From: Saccharofermentans sp.
GTDB lineage: Bacteria; Bacillota_A; Clostridia; Saccharofermentanales; Saccharofermentanaceae
Length of the DNA stretch: 24,774 nt
Direction of reading: 5' to 3'
NCBI GenBank assembly: GCA_024695565.1
Contig: JAILHX010000137.1
Coordinates: forward strand, 1 to 24,774
Shown in pieces: positions 18,513 through 24,774 of the stretch (position 1 is the stretch's first letter; each line of letters starts with the position of its first letter). The translations under genes and the position numbers were made by a program. Under the pieces are notes generated by a model. That model worked only from the letters and a program-made list of their open reading frames with translations. It was not told where the DNA came from and did no database searches.

Positions 18513-18540
18513 ACCCGTGAAGAACTCATTCTTTGCGGGT
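18513..18540. terminator. Bidirectional terminator shared by ychF and the polA-coaE cluster
   Basis: ACCCG and CGGGT arms extend through two G·T pairs and an AAGAA/TTCTT stretch to a 12-pair stem with loop CTCA. On the plus strand TTTTTGTTTTG follows; on the minus strand TTTTTTGTTG follows, so it can stop transcription from both sides. The stop codon of the DUF308 gene (18526-18528) lies inside it. Confidence 0.85.
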
Positions 18541-19104
18541 TTTTGTTTTGCTGTCGCCCTTTCTCATAAGTGACAGACAGCAGTTCTCTACACCGCTCAC
18601 TATAAACGCGAGTCCTGAGAACACGATCACGTTCCTGGTGCCGTCGAACGGATTGATCAAGAGCAATATGCCTGCAACGATCAGAAAAGCGGCAAGGATC
18701 AGCAGCACCCAGCAATTGGGATTCTTGAGCTTGAACGTGAATATCTCGCGGCGCATCTTAACGATACCGTCGATCAGGAAGAAAATGCCTACAACGGTAG
18801 ACAGAAGCATAAGGACCGTTTCAGGTCTTACCATGAAGAACACGCCAAGAGCCATAATGACGATCGAATATACCAGAACGACCTCAGCTCCTGCGGCCTT
18901 ACCGTAATTTTCTTTGCGGAACTGCTTGATGGACAGAATGTATCCGATGACTTCAGATATACCTGCAACGAATAAAACTATGCCGAACAGAATACCTATT
19001 ACACCGGATGCGATCTCCGGATATATAACGAAGAAAAGACCGGCGATGACCGCAAAGAATCCGCCGATATAAGAAGGTATTCTCCTGGTGGTTTTCGAAC
19101 TCAT
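18526..19104 (-). CDS. DUF308/HdeD-family membrane protein
   Basis: A 192-residue protein with six hydrophobic segments arranged as three hairpins (around 12-28 and 32-55; 74-90 and 95-115; 130-148 and 155-176). The repeated pattern of paired helices with short polar links, and segments such as GILFGIVLFVAGISEVIGYI, fit the HdeD/DUF308 family. In enterobacteria HdeD is linked to acid resistance; in Bacillota the role is unknown. A basic tail (KGDSKTKTRKE) follows the last helix. The start ATG at 19104 has GAGG about 8 bases upstream and lies 23 bases after the SanA-like gene, so it is the last gene of the polA–coaE cluster. Confidence 0.8.
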   Translation of the reverse strand: MSSKTTRRIPSYIGGFFAVIAGLFFVIYPEIASGVIGILFGIVLFVAGISEVIGYILSIKQFRKENYGKAAGAEVVLVYSIVIMALGVFFMVRPETVLMLLSTVVGIFFLIDGIVKMRREIFTFKLKNPNCWVLLILAAFLIVAGILLLINPFDGTRNVIVFSGLAFIVSGVENCCLSLMRKGDSKTKTRKE

Positions 19105-19127
19105 AAAATAAGCCTCAACAAATCAGA

Positions 19128-19796
19128 TCAGATGCCCGGTCTTACTATCATGAAGACAAAGTCTTTACCGCGGGCAATGAACTCACGGACATAGTTATAC
19201 GGCTGAATGACATATCCCGAATTAATTGCCTCCACACCAACAGATTCTATACCAAACCCCGAGCAATCGTAAACAGAACGTGATAAATGGAATCCGGTCG
19301 TAACAACTACAGCTGTCTTTATATCAAACAGAGAAGCAGCGCGCACGGCCGTCTCATAAGTTGACAGACCAAGCGGATCGCAGACGATATCTGATTCGGG
19401 AACGCCTTCTTCAATGAGGAAAGCCTTCATGGGTCCGGTCTCATCGTAATCTTCAGGATTCTCACTGTCACCGCTCACAAGTACATAACCGCAGCATCCG
19501 GTCTTATATACTGCAGCTGCCGTGCGCAGTCTGTCAGCAAGCATCGGACTGGCAACGCCGTTCTTATAAACACCGCAGCCCAATACAATTACCGCATCGT
19601 AGTGCACAGAGGATACCTCAGATGATTCAAAATCCTCGAGAGAATATAAAACAGGCTTACAGCTGTTTATCACATGGAGATTCAATATTCCCAAACATGC
19701 AAACCCGAGCACAGCGAGTCCCAAAAGCACAATGAATATCTTGAGGATAACGCCTGCAAATTTACTTTTCTTCTTTGTTCTCTTTGATCCCATCAT
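19128..19796 (-). CDS. SanA/YdcF-like DUF218 protein, membrane-anchored
   Basis: A 222-residue protein with one N-terminal membrane segment (about 13-37) after a basic KRTKKK stretch, so the DUF218 domain is probably outside the cell membrane. Family marks are DAVIVLGCGVYKNGVASPMLADRLRTA, VSGDSEN, STYETA and TTGFHLSRS. SanA of enterobacteria affects envelope permeability to vancomycin, and YdcF binds SAM; the activity here is unknown. A longer frame from 19880 would overlap the upstream gene by 119 bases and add residues (MSSALHAVLS…) unlike an anchor. ATG at 19796 has GAAGG nine bases upstream and gives a normal cytoplasm-in start; ATG at 19793 is an equal alternative. Either way it overlaps the end of the upstream gene by about 32-35 bases. 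Confidence 0.8.
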   Translation of the reverse strand: MMGSKRTKKKSKFAGVILKIFIVLLGLAVLGFACLGILNLHVINSCKPVLYSLEDFESSEVSSVHYDAVIVLGCGVYKNGVASPMLADRLRTAAAVYKTGCCGYVLVSGDSENPEDYDETGPMKAFLIEEGVPESDIVCDPLGLSTYETAVRAASLFDIKTAVVVTTGFHLSRSVYDCSGFGIESVGVEAINSGYVIQPYNYVREFIARGKDFVFMIVRPGI

Positions 19797-20109
19797 TCTT
19801 ATCAGCCTTCGCTTTCTCCGCCATCCGGAGCATAGTCTTGGAAGTGAAATAGATAAGACCGCATGTAAAGCAGAAGACAAAAAGGACAGTTGCGTCAGAG
19901 ATGATTACAAACGCTACCGGCAGCCCGCGCATTATCAGCGTGAAGAAAAACACGAGCAGCGCGCCGCTTGCATAAACGCCGCATGCCGCAAGATAGAATA
20001 ACCTGTTCCTATCTGATGCCAACGGTCCCTTGCCGATAAACAAATAGACCAGAACAGCTATTGAGACAAACAGGAAAATGCCTGCTGCTATTACGGCAGA
20101 CGTGTTCAT
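19762..20109 (-). CDS. Small multi-pass membrane protein, unknown
   Basis: A 115-residue hydrophobic protein with three or four membrane segments (about 5-26, 37-60, 65-90) and a charged, lysine-rich tail (MAEKAKADKNDGIKENKEEK). I recognise no family. Its ATG overlaps the coaE stop by four bases (ATGA), so it depends on coaE translation, and its 3' end overlaps the SanA-like gene. This tight packing supports its being a real gene. It may be a partner or assembly factor for the SanA-like or DUF308 membrane proteins, but nothing in the sequence shows this. Confidence 0.75.
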   Translation of the reverse strand: MNTSAVIAAGIFLFVSIAVLVYLFIGKGPLASDRNRLFYLAACGVYASGALLVFFFTLIMRGLPVAFVIISDATVLFVFCFTCGLIYFTSKTMLRMAEKAKADKNDGIKENKEEK

Positions 20110-20711
20110 ATCCTGATACCCCTCTCATAGAGCTGTTCCCTGATCAGTGTCTCAACCTTATCATTAAGATCTTCCATTCCCCATGAATTATCGATAGAGT
20201 AATCGCCGATTTCACAATACTCGTCATCGGTCATCTGAACGGCGATCCTTCTCTCTGCTTCTTCCTTATCCATTCCGCGCTTCTGAAGTCTTGCCAGGCG
20301 CACGTCCTTGTCGCACGTCACGACCCAGATCTGATTGCATAGTTCGCGGAACTTATTGACCGGGATCGGCACATCAAGAACGACGCACTTGGATCCCTTC
20401 TGCTTCTCTTTATCAAGAGTATCTATTATCTGCTCGAAAACATGACGGTGAATTATGGTGCTCAGATCATCAAGCTTTTTCTTGTCACCAAAAGCAATAT
20501 CAGACATAACGCGTCTGTTAAGGGCGCCTGTAGAAGTAACGACTTTATTGCCGAATGTCTCGGCGATCTCAGGCATTGCCCTGCCGTCGGGGCCCGTTAC
20601 GCTTCTGGAGATCTCATCAGCATCAAGCACCAGCAATCCCCTGTCTGCAAGAATACCGCTGACAGTACTCTTACCGCTTCCGATTCCGCCTGTAATTCCT
20701 AATACAAACAT
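20106..20711 (-). CDS. coaE: Dephospho-CoA kinase
   Basis: A 201-residue P-loop kinase that phosphorylates the 3'-hydroxyl of dephospho-CoA, the last step of coenzyme A formation. The P-loop is GGIGSGKST (8-16), and the segments DADEISR and VLDVPIPV are typical, as is the lid with RLQKRGMDKEEAERRI. The length matches the family. Its ATG overlaps the last base of the polA TAA (TAATG), so it is coupled to polA. Association of polA and coaE, often with mutM between, is common in Bacillota; mutM is missing here. The next gene overlaps its stop by four bases. Confidence 0.95.
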   Translation of the reverse strand: MFVLGITGGIGSGKSTVSGILADRGLLVLDADEISRSVTGPDGRAMPEIAETFGNKVVTSTGALNRRVMSDIAFGDKKKLDDLSTIIHRHVFEQIIDTLDKEKQKGSKCVVLDVPIPVNKFRELCNQIWVVTCDKDVRLARLQKRGMDKEEAERRIAVQMTDDEYCEIGDYSIDNSWGMEDLNDKVETLIREQLYERGIRI

Positions 20712-23407
20712 TACTTTGCCTCGAGCCAGTCCTTTCCAAATCCGACCTCTGCAAGGAGCGGTACGCTCAAAGTGGCAGCCGCTTCCATCTCACTCTTAAG
20801 AATGGATGCGCAAAGGTCCTTATCCTCTTCATTACACTCACATATGAGTTCGTCGTGAACCTGCATGACAAGCTTTGCGGAAGGAAATCTCTCTGCCAAA
20901 GCCATGGATACGCGGTTCATGGCGATCTTGATAATATCTGCTGCTGTTCCCTGAATAGGTGTGTTCATGGCAGCACGGTAACCGAAGTTCTTGATGTTAC
21001 GGTTCTGGCTCTTAAGTTCATTAAGGATTCTCTTACGGCCGTACATTGTAACGGCAAAGCCCTTCTCTTCACCTTCTTTTCTGAGCTTCTCAAGATATGA
21101 AGTAACGCCCGGGAACTGATTGTTGTATTCCTTAATGAGGTCAGCAGCTTCCTTATAACCGATGCCGAGATCTGTTGCCAGACCATAATCAGATATACCG
21201 TAGATAATACTGAAGTTAACTGTCTTGGCTGTTGAACGCATCTTATGGGTAACCATATCTTCAGATACGCCAAATACTTTGGCGGCAGTTCTCTTATGAA
21301 TATCTTCGCCCTCAAGGAATGCGGAACACATTACTTCATCACCGCTCAAAGCCGCAAGGAGACGCAGCTCGATCTGGGAATAATCGGCATCAACCAGTAT
21401 CTTGCCTTCTTCGGCAGTAAATGCCTGACGGAGACGTGAACCTTCCTCGGTCCTTACAGGAATATTCTGCAGGTTAGGTTCAGTAGAAGATAATCTTCCC
21501 GTGTTGGTCATTGCCTGTGTAAACGTCGTGTGGATACGCGAGTCAGACTTAATGGAACGCGCAAGACCTGATGCATAAGTTGAATCGAGCTTGGAGATCT
21601 CACGGTATTTAATGATGTAGTCGATCGCAGGAGAATACTTCCTCAAGCGTTTAAGCTCATCAATGCCGGTGGAATAATCACCGCTCTTGCCCTTCTTGCC
21701 GGAAGGCAGATTAAGATACTTCTCTCCATATAAGACATCTGCAAGCTGCTTTGGCGAAGAGATATTAAACTCCGTTCCGCATTCATCGTAGATACGCGCG
21801 CTGATGTCTTCAAGACGTCTCGTATATTCACTGTGAAGTTCAGCAAGTCTTTCTCCTGAAACATGCATTCCGTTACGCTCGATCTTATCGAGTGTGATGA
21901 CAAGCGGAAATTCTATCTCGTAAAGGAGTTTTTTGATATCTTCGTCCTTCTCGATCTCAGCAGACAGGACCTGCGCAATGGCAGTTATGACCAAAAGCTT
22001 ATCTGCGCACTCTAGAACCTTCGAAGATCCGTCATCTTCAACTACTTCATCAAAGAGCGAGAGCTGCTTTGCAGGTCCCCTCTTATCTTCAACAGGATAA
22101 GCTGAAAGCATTACGCTCTCATATAATCTCTGAAGATCAGACTTGCCTGAGAGAATGTTTAATACATAGCCTGCGATCTCGATATCAAATACAGATTCAA
22201 CAGCCCTTAGGGGTTCACCTATGATCTTCGACCTGTCCTTATATCCGAATGAAACGGGGAAAATGGTTTTCGAAGACGTAAGGGAATCAAACTCCTCGGG
22301 AGTAATAACATAAGCGCACTTGCCTGCCCAGTCAAGGAGCATAACCTTCGGGCCTGACGGAATATCAACAAAATCTATACCGCAGTTAAGAGAATCAAAT
22401 GAGATAGATGAAGGAACCTCATACTTAACAGAAATCCCTGCCTTAAGAGCTGCTTCTGCCTCACGGCTTACGGAACTTATATTCTCGTCGACTTCAACGT
22501 CAGGCTCAAATCCTGCAGGCTTAACATTCTCAAGATCAAGTTTCTTAAGAAGCGATCTTAATGCCAGTCGGTTAAGAACTCCTGACATCGCAGGCAGGTC
22601 CCTCGTTGATGAAGGATAAACTGCTGCGTCAGCAGAATACTCAACAGGAGACTCTCTGTCGATAGTACAGAGCTTGATATTGAGATCAAGAAGTTCACCC
22701 GAATTCCTGATCCTCTCGCCTAAAGCGGGAGAGAGTTTATCTGCATTTGCGATAACATTCCCGCACGAACCGTAATCCGCAATAAGCTTAAATGCAGTCT
22801 TCTCGCCTACTTTCTCTACGCCTTTAATGTTATCGGAATTATCACCCATAAGGGCCTTGACCTGGATGAATACTTCAGGCTTTACTCCGTATGTGTCTTC
22901 GAAAAGCTTGCGGTCAAAAAGAACGCGCGGTTCCTTGCCCTTGCCGGACTGCGGCATAATGACAGATACCTTATCTGAGATAAGCTGGAAATCATCGTGA
23001 TCGCCGCTGAATATAAAGACGTTCATGCCCTGCTCTTCGCCCTGCTTGGACAGCGTTCCGATCAGGTCATCTGCTTCATAACCTGCGAGCTCCATACGGC
23101 AGATTCCATAGAGATCCAAGAGGTTCTTAACTACAGGCATCTGAGCTGCGAGATCATCAGGCATGCCTTTGCGGTTAGCCTTGTATTCCGTGCTCATCTT
23201 ATGTCTGAATGTAGGTTCGCGGCGGTCGAAAAGAACGCACATGTGATCAGGGTTATATTCCTTCATGACACCTAAAACAGAATTAAAGAATCCGTTGACG
23301 GCGCCCGTCGGAGTTCCGTCAGGTGCAGTCATGGGAGCTCTGCCGATCACGGCATAGTAAGCTCTGTTCATTATCGAATTGCCGTCAACAAGAAGGAGTG
23401 TACTCAT
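20711..23407 (-). CDS. polA: DNA polymerase I
   Basis: An 898-residue enzyme for gap filling and Okazaki fragment maturation. The 5' nuclease domain (about 1-290) opens with MSTLLLVDGNSIMNRAYYA and has the GDNSDNIKG motif. The middle domain (about 310-490) lacks the DxE exonuclease I motif (the place reads FDSLNCGIDFVD), so 3'-5' proofreading is probably absent, as in other Bacillota enzymes. The polymerase domain has motif A DYSQIELRL (D675), motif B RSTAKTVNFSIIYG (from 724, with phenylalanine at the sugar-sensing place) and motif C QVHDE (about 849-853). ATG at 23407 gives the usual N-terminus. A TTG at 23413, with AAAGG 7 bases upstream and overlapping the previous stop, is a real alternative that would add two residues. 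Confidence 0.96.
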   Translation of the reverse strand: MSTLLLVDGNSIMNRAYYAVIGRAPMTAPDGTPTGAVNGFFNSVLGVMKEYNPDHMCVLFDRREPTFRHKMSTEYKANRKGMPDDLAAQMPVVKNLLDLYGICRMELAGYEADDLIGTLSKQGEEQGMNVFIFSGDHDDFQLISDKVSVIMPQSGKGKEPRVLFDRKLFEDTYGVKPEVFIQVKALMGDNSDNIKGVEKVGEKTAFKLIADYGSCGNVIANADKLSPALGERIRNSGELLDLNIKLCTIDRESPVEYSADAAVYPSSTRDLPAMSGVLNRLALRSLLKKLDLENVKPAGFEPDVEVDENISSVSREAEAALKAGISVKYEVPSSISFDSLNCGIDFVDIPSGPKVMLLDWAGKCAYVITPEEFDSLTSSKTIFPVSFGYKDRSKIIGEPLRAVESVFDIEIAGYVLNILSGKSDLQRLYESVMLSAYPVEDKRGPAKQLSLFDEVVEDDGSSKVLECADKLLVITAIAQVLSAEIEKDEDIKKLLYEIEFPLVITLDKIERNGMHVSGERLAELHSEYTRRLEDISARIYDECGTEFNISSPKQLADVLYGEKYLNLPSGKKGKSGDYSTGIDELKRLRKYSPAIDYIIKYREISKLDSTYASGLARSIKSDSRIHTTFTQAMTNTGRLSSTEPNLQNIPVRTEEGSRLRQAFTAEEGKILVDADYSQIELRLLAALSGDEVMCSAFLEGEDIHKRTAAKVFGVSEDMVTHKMRSTAKTVNFSIIYGISDYGLATDLGIGYKEAADLIKEYNNQFPGVTSYLEKLRKEGEEKGFAVTMYGRKRILNELKSQNRNIKNFGYRAAMNTPIQGTAADIIKIAMNRVSMALAERFPSAKLVMQVHDELICECNEEDKDLCASILKSEMEAAATLSVPLLAEVGFGKDWLEAK

Positions 23408-23409
23408 AA

Positions 23410-24774
23410 TCAACCGTTAGCCTTTGCTTTCTCGTCTTCGATTTCCTTTTCCCTTACAGCGTGAGCCGTGCTGATCATGAGCTTGATACGGTTGAGCTGG
23501 TTAGCTTCCGAAGCACCCGGATCATAGTCGATAGGAACGATGTTCGAATTCGGATACTGTCTTCTGAGCTCCTTGATCATGCCCTTGCCTGTTACATGGT
23601 TAGGCAGACACGCGAACGGCTGTGCACAGATGATATTCGGTACGCCGTCCTGGATAAGCTCGATCATCTCGGCAGTAAGGAACCATCCCTCACCGCAGGA
23701 GTTACCGCAGCTTAATACCGTAGATGACTTCTCTGCAAGTTCCTGAATACGCTCTGTGAGCATGAACTTGCCGTTAGTCTTCTTGAATTCCTTATTGATA
23801 GGCTTTCTCAAAGACTCGAGGAAAGTTATTGCCATATTCATGATATGACTTGTCTTCTTACTCTTTCCGAGGTTTTGTGCCTGCCAGATAGGGTTATATG
23901 CGCAGTATAAGAAGAAGTCCAATACGCCCGGGAGAACAGCCTCACATCCCTCTGACTCGATAACATCGATGGCATTGTTGTTAGCATCAGGCTGGAACTT
24001 AACGAGTATCTCGCCTACAAGTCCTACACGGGGTTTGCGGGGAATGTCCGCAAGCGGCAGTGCGTCAAACTTAGCTACTGCGAACTTAACGAATTCCTTG
24101 TACTTCGTGATAACAGGAATGTTATCCAGATCTACGCCAATTGAGAGAAGACATTCACGGATCTCTTTCTTCTGCTCGATCGACTTGGAGAAATAGCTGT
24201 TAGGCATAACAACGTCATATCTCTCCGTGAGGTCCTCGTTAACCATCTTGGGATTGAATAATCTCTTGCCGATCCTGTTGATGTATGAATAAAGGGCATT
24301 AGCTGATCCTTCGACCTTCTCGTAAGGCCTTACTCTGAGGAGCAGTGTGGAGAGCATATCGCCTGCGCAGAGTGCCTTGATAGCATCGAGCGCGAATGGG
24401 ATCGTGTAATCAAAACCTTCATTCTTCTCGAATCTCTGAACAGAGATCGTGATGACAGGGATCTGCGGATAACCTGCTTCCTTCAGTGCTTTTCTTAAGA
24501 ATGCAACATAGTTGGTAGCTCGGCACCCGCCGCCCGTCTGAGTGATTGCAAGTGTCGTGTTATCGGGATCGATCTCACCGCTTAAGATAGCGTTGATCAT
24601 CTGACCGATAACAATGATCGTCGGGAAGCATGCATCGTTATTAACGTACTTAAGTCCGCACTCGATGTCTTCACGTGTTGCCTGCTTCAAGAGCTTTAGT
24701 TTATATCCGTGCTTATGGAATACAGACTCAACCATCTCGAACTGGATAGGAGCCATCTGAGGAGCAAGGATAGT
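23410..24774 (-). CDS. Acyl-CoA dehydratase activase-related protein, C-terminal part (5' end beyond window)
   Basis: The frame stays open from the stop at 23410 to the right edge. The ATG at 24756 is internal, because codons for TILAPQ precede it in frame and the TILxPQMxPIxF segment belongs to the conserved core. This is the DUF2229 plus HgdB-like end of the large clostridial proteins annotated as CoA-substrate-specific enzyme activase or 2-hydroxyacyl-CoA dehydratase. Key segments: YVNNDACFPTIIVIGQ, TQTGGGCRATNYVAFLRKAL, KPRVGLVGEILVKF and SCGNSCGEGW, with cysteines placed as iron-sulfur ligands in relatives. The missing N-terminal part should hold the BadF/BcrA-type ATPase domains. The family couples ATP hydrolysis to low-potential electron transfer; the substrate of this widespread housekeeping-type version is not known. 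The polA start lies two bases after its TGA. Confidence 0.88.
   Translation of the reverse strand, partial: TILAPQMAPIQFEMVESVFHKHGYKLKLLKQATREDIECGLKYVNNDACFPTIIVIGQMINAILSGEIDPDNTTLAITQTGGGCRATNYVAFLRKALKEAGYPQIPVITISVQRFEKNEGFDYTIPFALDAIKALCAGDMLSTLLLRVRPYEKVEGSANALYSYINRIGKRLFNPKMVNEDLTERYDVVMPNSYFSKSIEQKKEIRECLLSIGVDLDNIPVITKYKEFVKFAVAKFDALPLADIPRKPRVGLVGEILVKFQPDANNNAIDVIESEGCEAVLPGVLDFFLYCAYNPIWQAQNLGKSKKTSHIMNMAITFLESLRKPINKEFKKTNGKFMLTERIQELAEKSSTVLSCGNSCGEGWFLTAEMIELIQDGVPNIICAQPFACLPNHVTGKGMIKELRRQYPNSNIVPIDYDPGASEANQLNRIKLMISTAHAVREKEIEDEKAKANG

Noticed and set aside
18488..18715. 75-codon minus-strand frame
   Set aside because: It overlaps the DUF308 gene in another frame and runs through the terminator hairpin; no ribosome site.
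24754..24756. Gene start of the activase-related protein at 24756
   Set aside because: The frame continues upstream to the window edge with family-like residues (TILAPQ), so this ATG is internal.

Overview
The window looks like chromosomal DNA from a Bacillota species, most likely a Clostridia member of a gut or rumen type. The evidence is a DprA–TopA–TrmFO gene block, a zinc-finger type I topoisomerase, the C-terminal part of a clostridial acyl-CoA dehydratase activase-type protein, AGGAGG-like ribosome binding sites, and a domain-inverted GH3 β-glucosidase of the kind known from rumen Clostridia. The genus cannot be read from the sequence. No rRNA, tRNA, insertion sequence, prophage or CRISPR array was seen; most of the window is core genome.

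Layout. (1) 1-897, minus: 5' part of a gene for a Q/P/Y-repeat, two-helix membrane protein that runs off the left edge. (2) 898-1270: a 373-base non-coding stretch holding a regular array of inverted TTTATCA/TGATAAA half-sites with a 52-bp period, then the trpB2 terminator. (3) 1271-3721, minus: stand-alone TrpB2-type tryptophan synthase beta chain and an NAD-dependent epimerase-like protein. (4) 3866-8451, plus: queA–tgt (queuosine tRNA modification) followed after one base by a cytoplasmic GH3 β-glucosidase. (5) 8448-17140, minus: a long operon-like block reading comM(yifB)–dprA–topA–trmFO, then a YesL-like membrane protein, a membrane-anchored PP2C phosphatase and a small protein that looks like a catalytically broken PP2C. 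(6) 17141-17387: a divergent intergenic region with six helically phased CGACA direct repeats ahead of ychF. (7) 17388-18479, plus: ychF. (8) 18526-24774, minus: activase C-terminal part–polA–coaE–small membrane protein–SanA/YdcF-like protein–DUF308 protein, packed with short gaps or overlaps and ending in a terminator shared with ychF.

How it works together. Region 5 joins DNA uptake/recombination (ComM, DprA), supercoiling (TopA) and tRNA methylation (TrmFO), with a putative phosphatase signalling pair at its end. Region 4 couples tRNA queuosine formation to cellobiose or aryl-glucoside hydrolysis by gene order only. Region 8 joins DNA repair synthesis (PolA) and CoA formation (CoaE) with cell-envelope proteins. 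The least explained parts are the two non-coding arrays (994-1188 and 17203-17327), the AT palindrome at the topA start (14350-14371) and the phosphatase pair. These are candidates rather than a proven new system.
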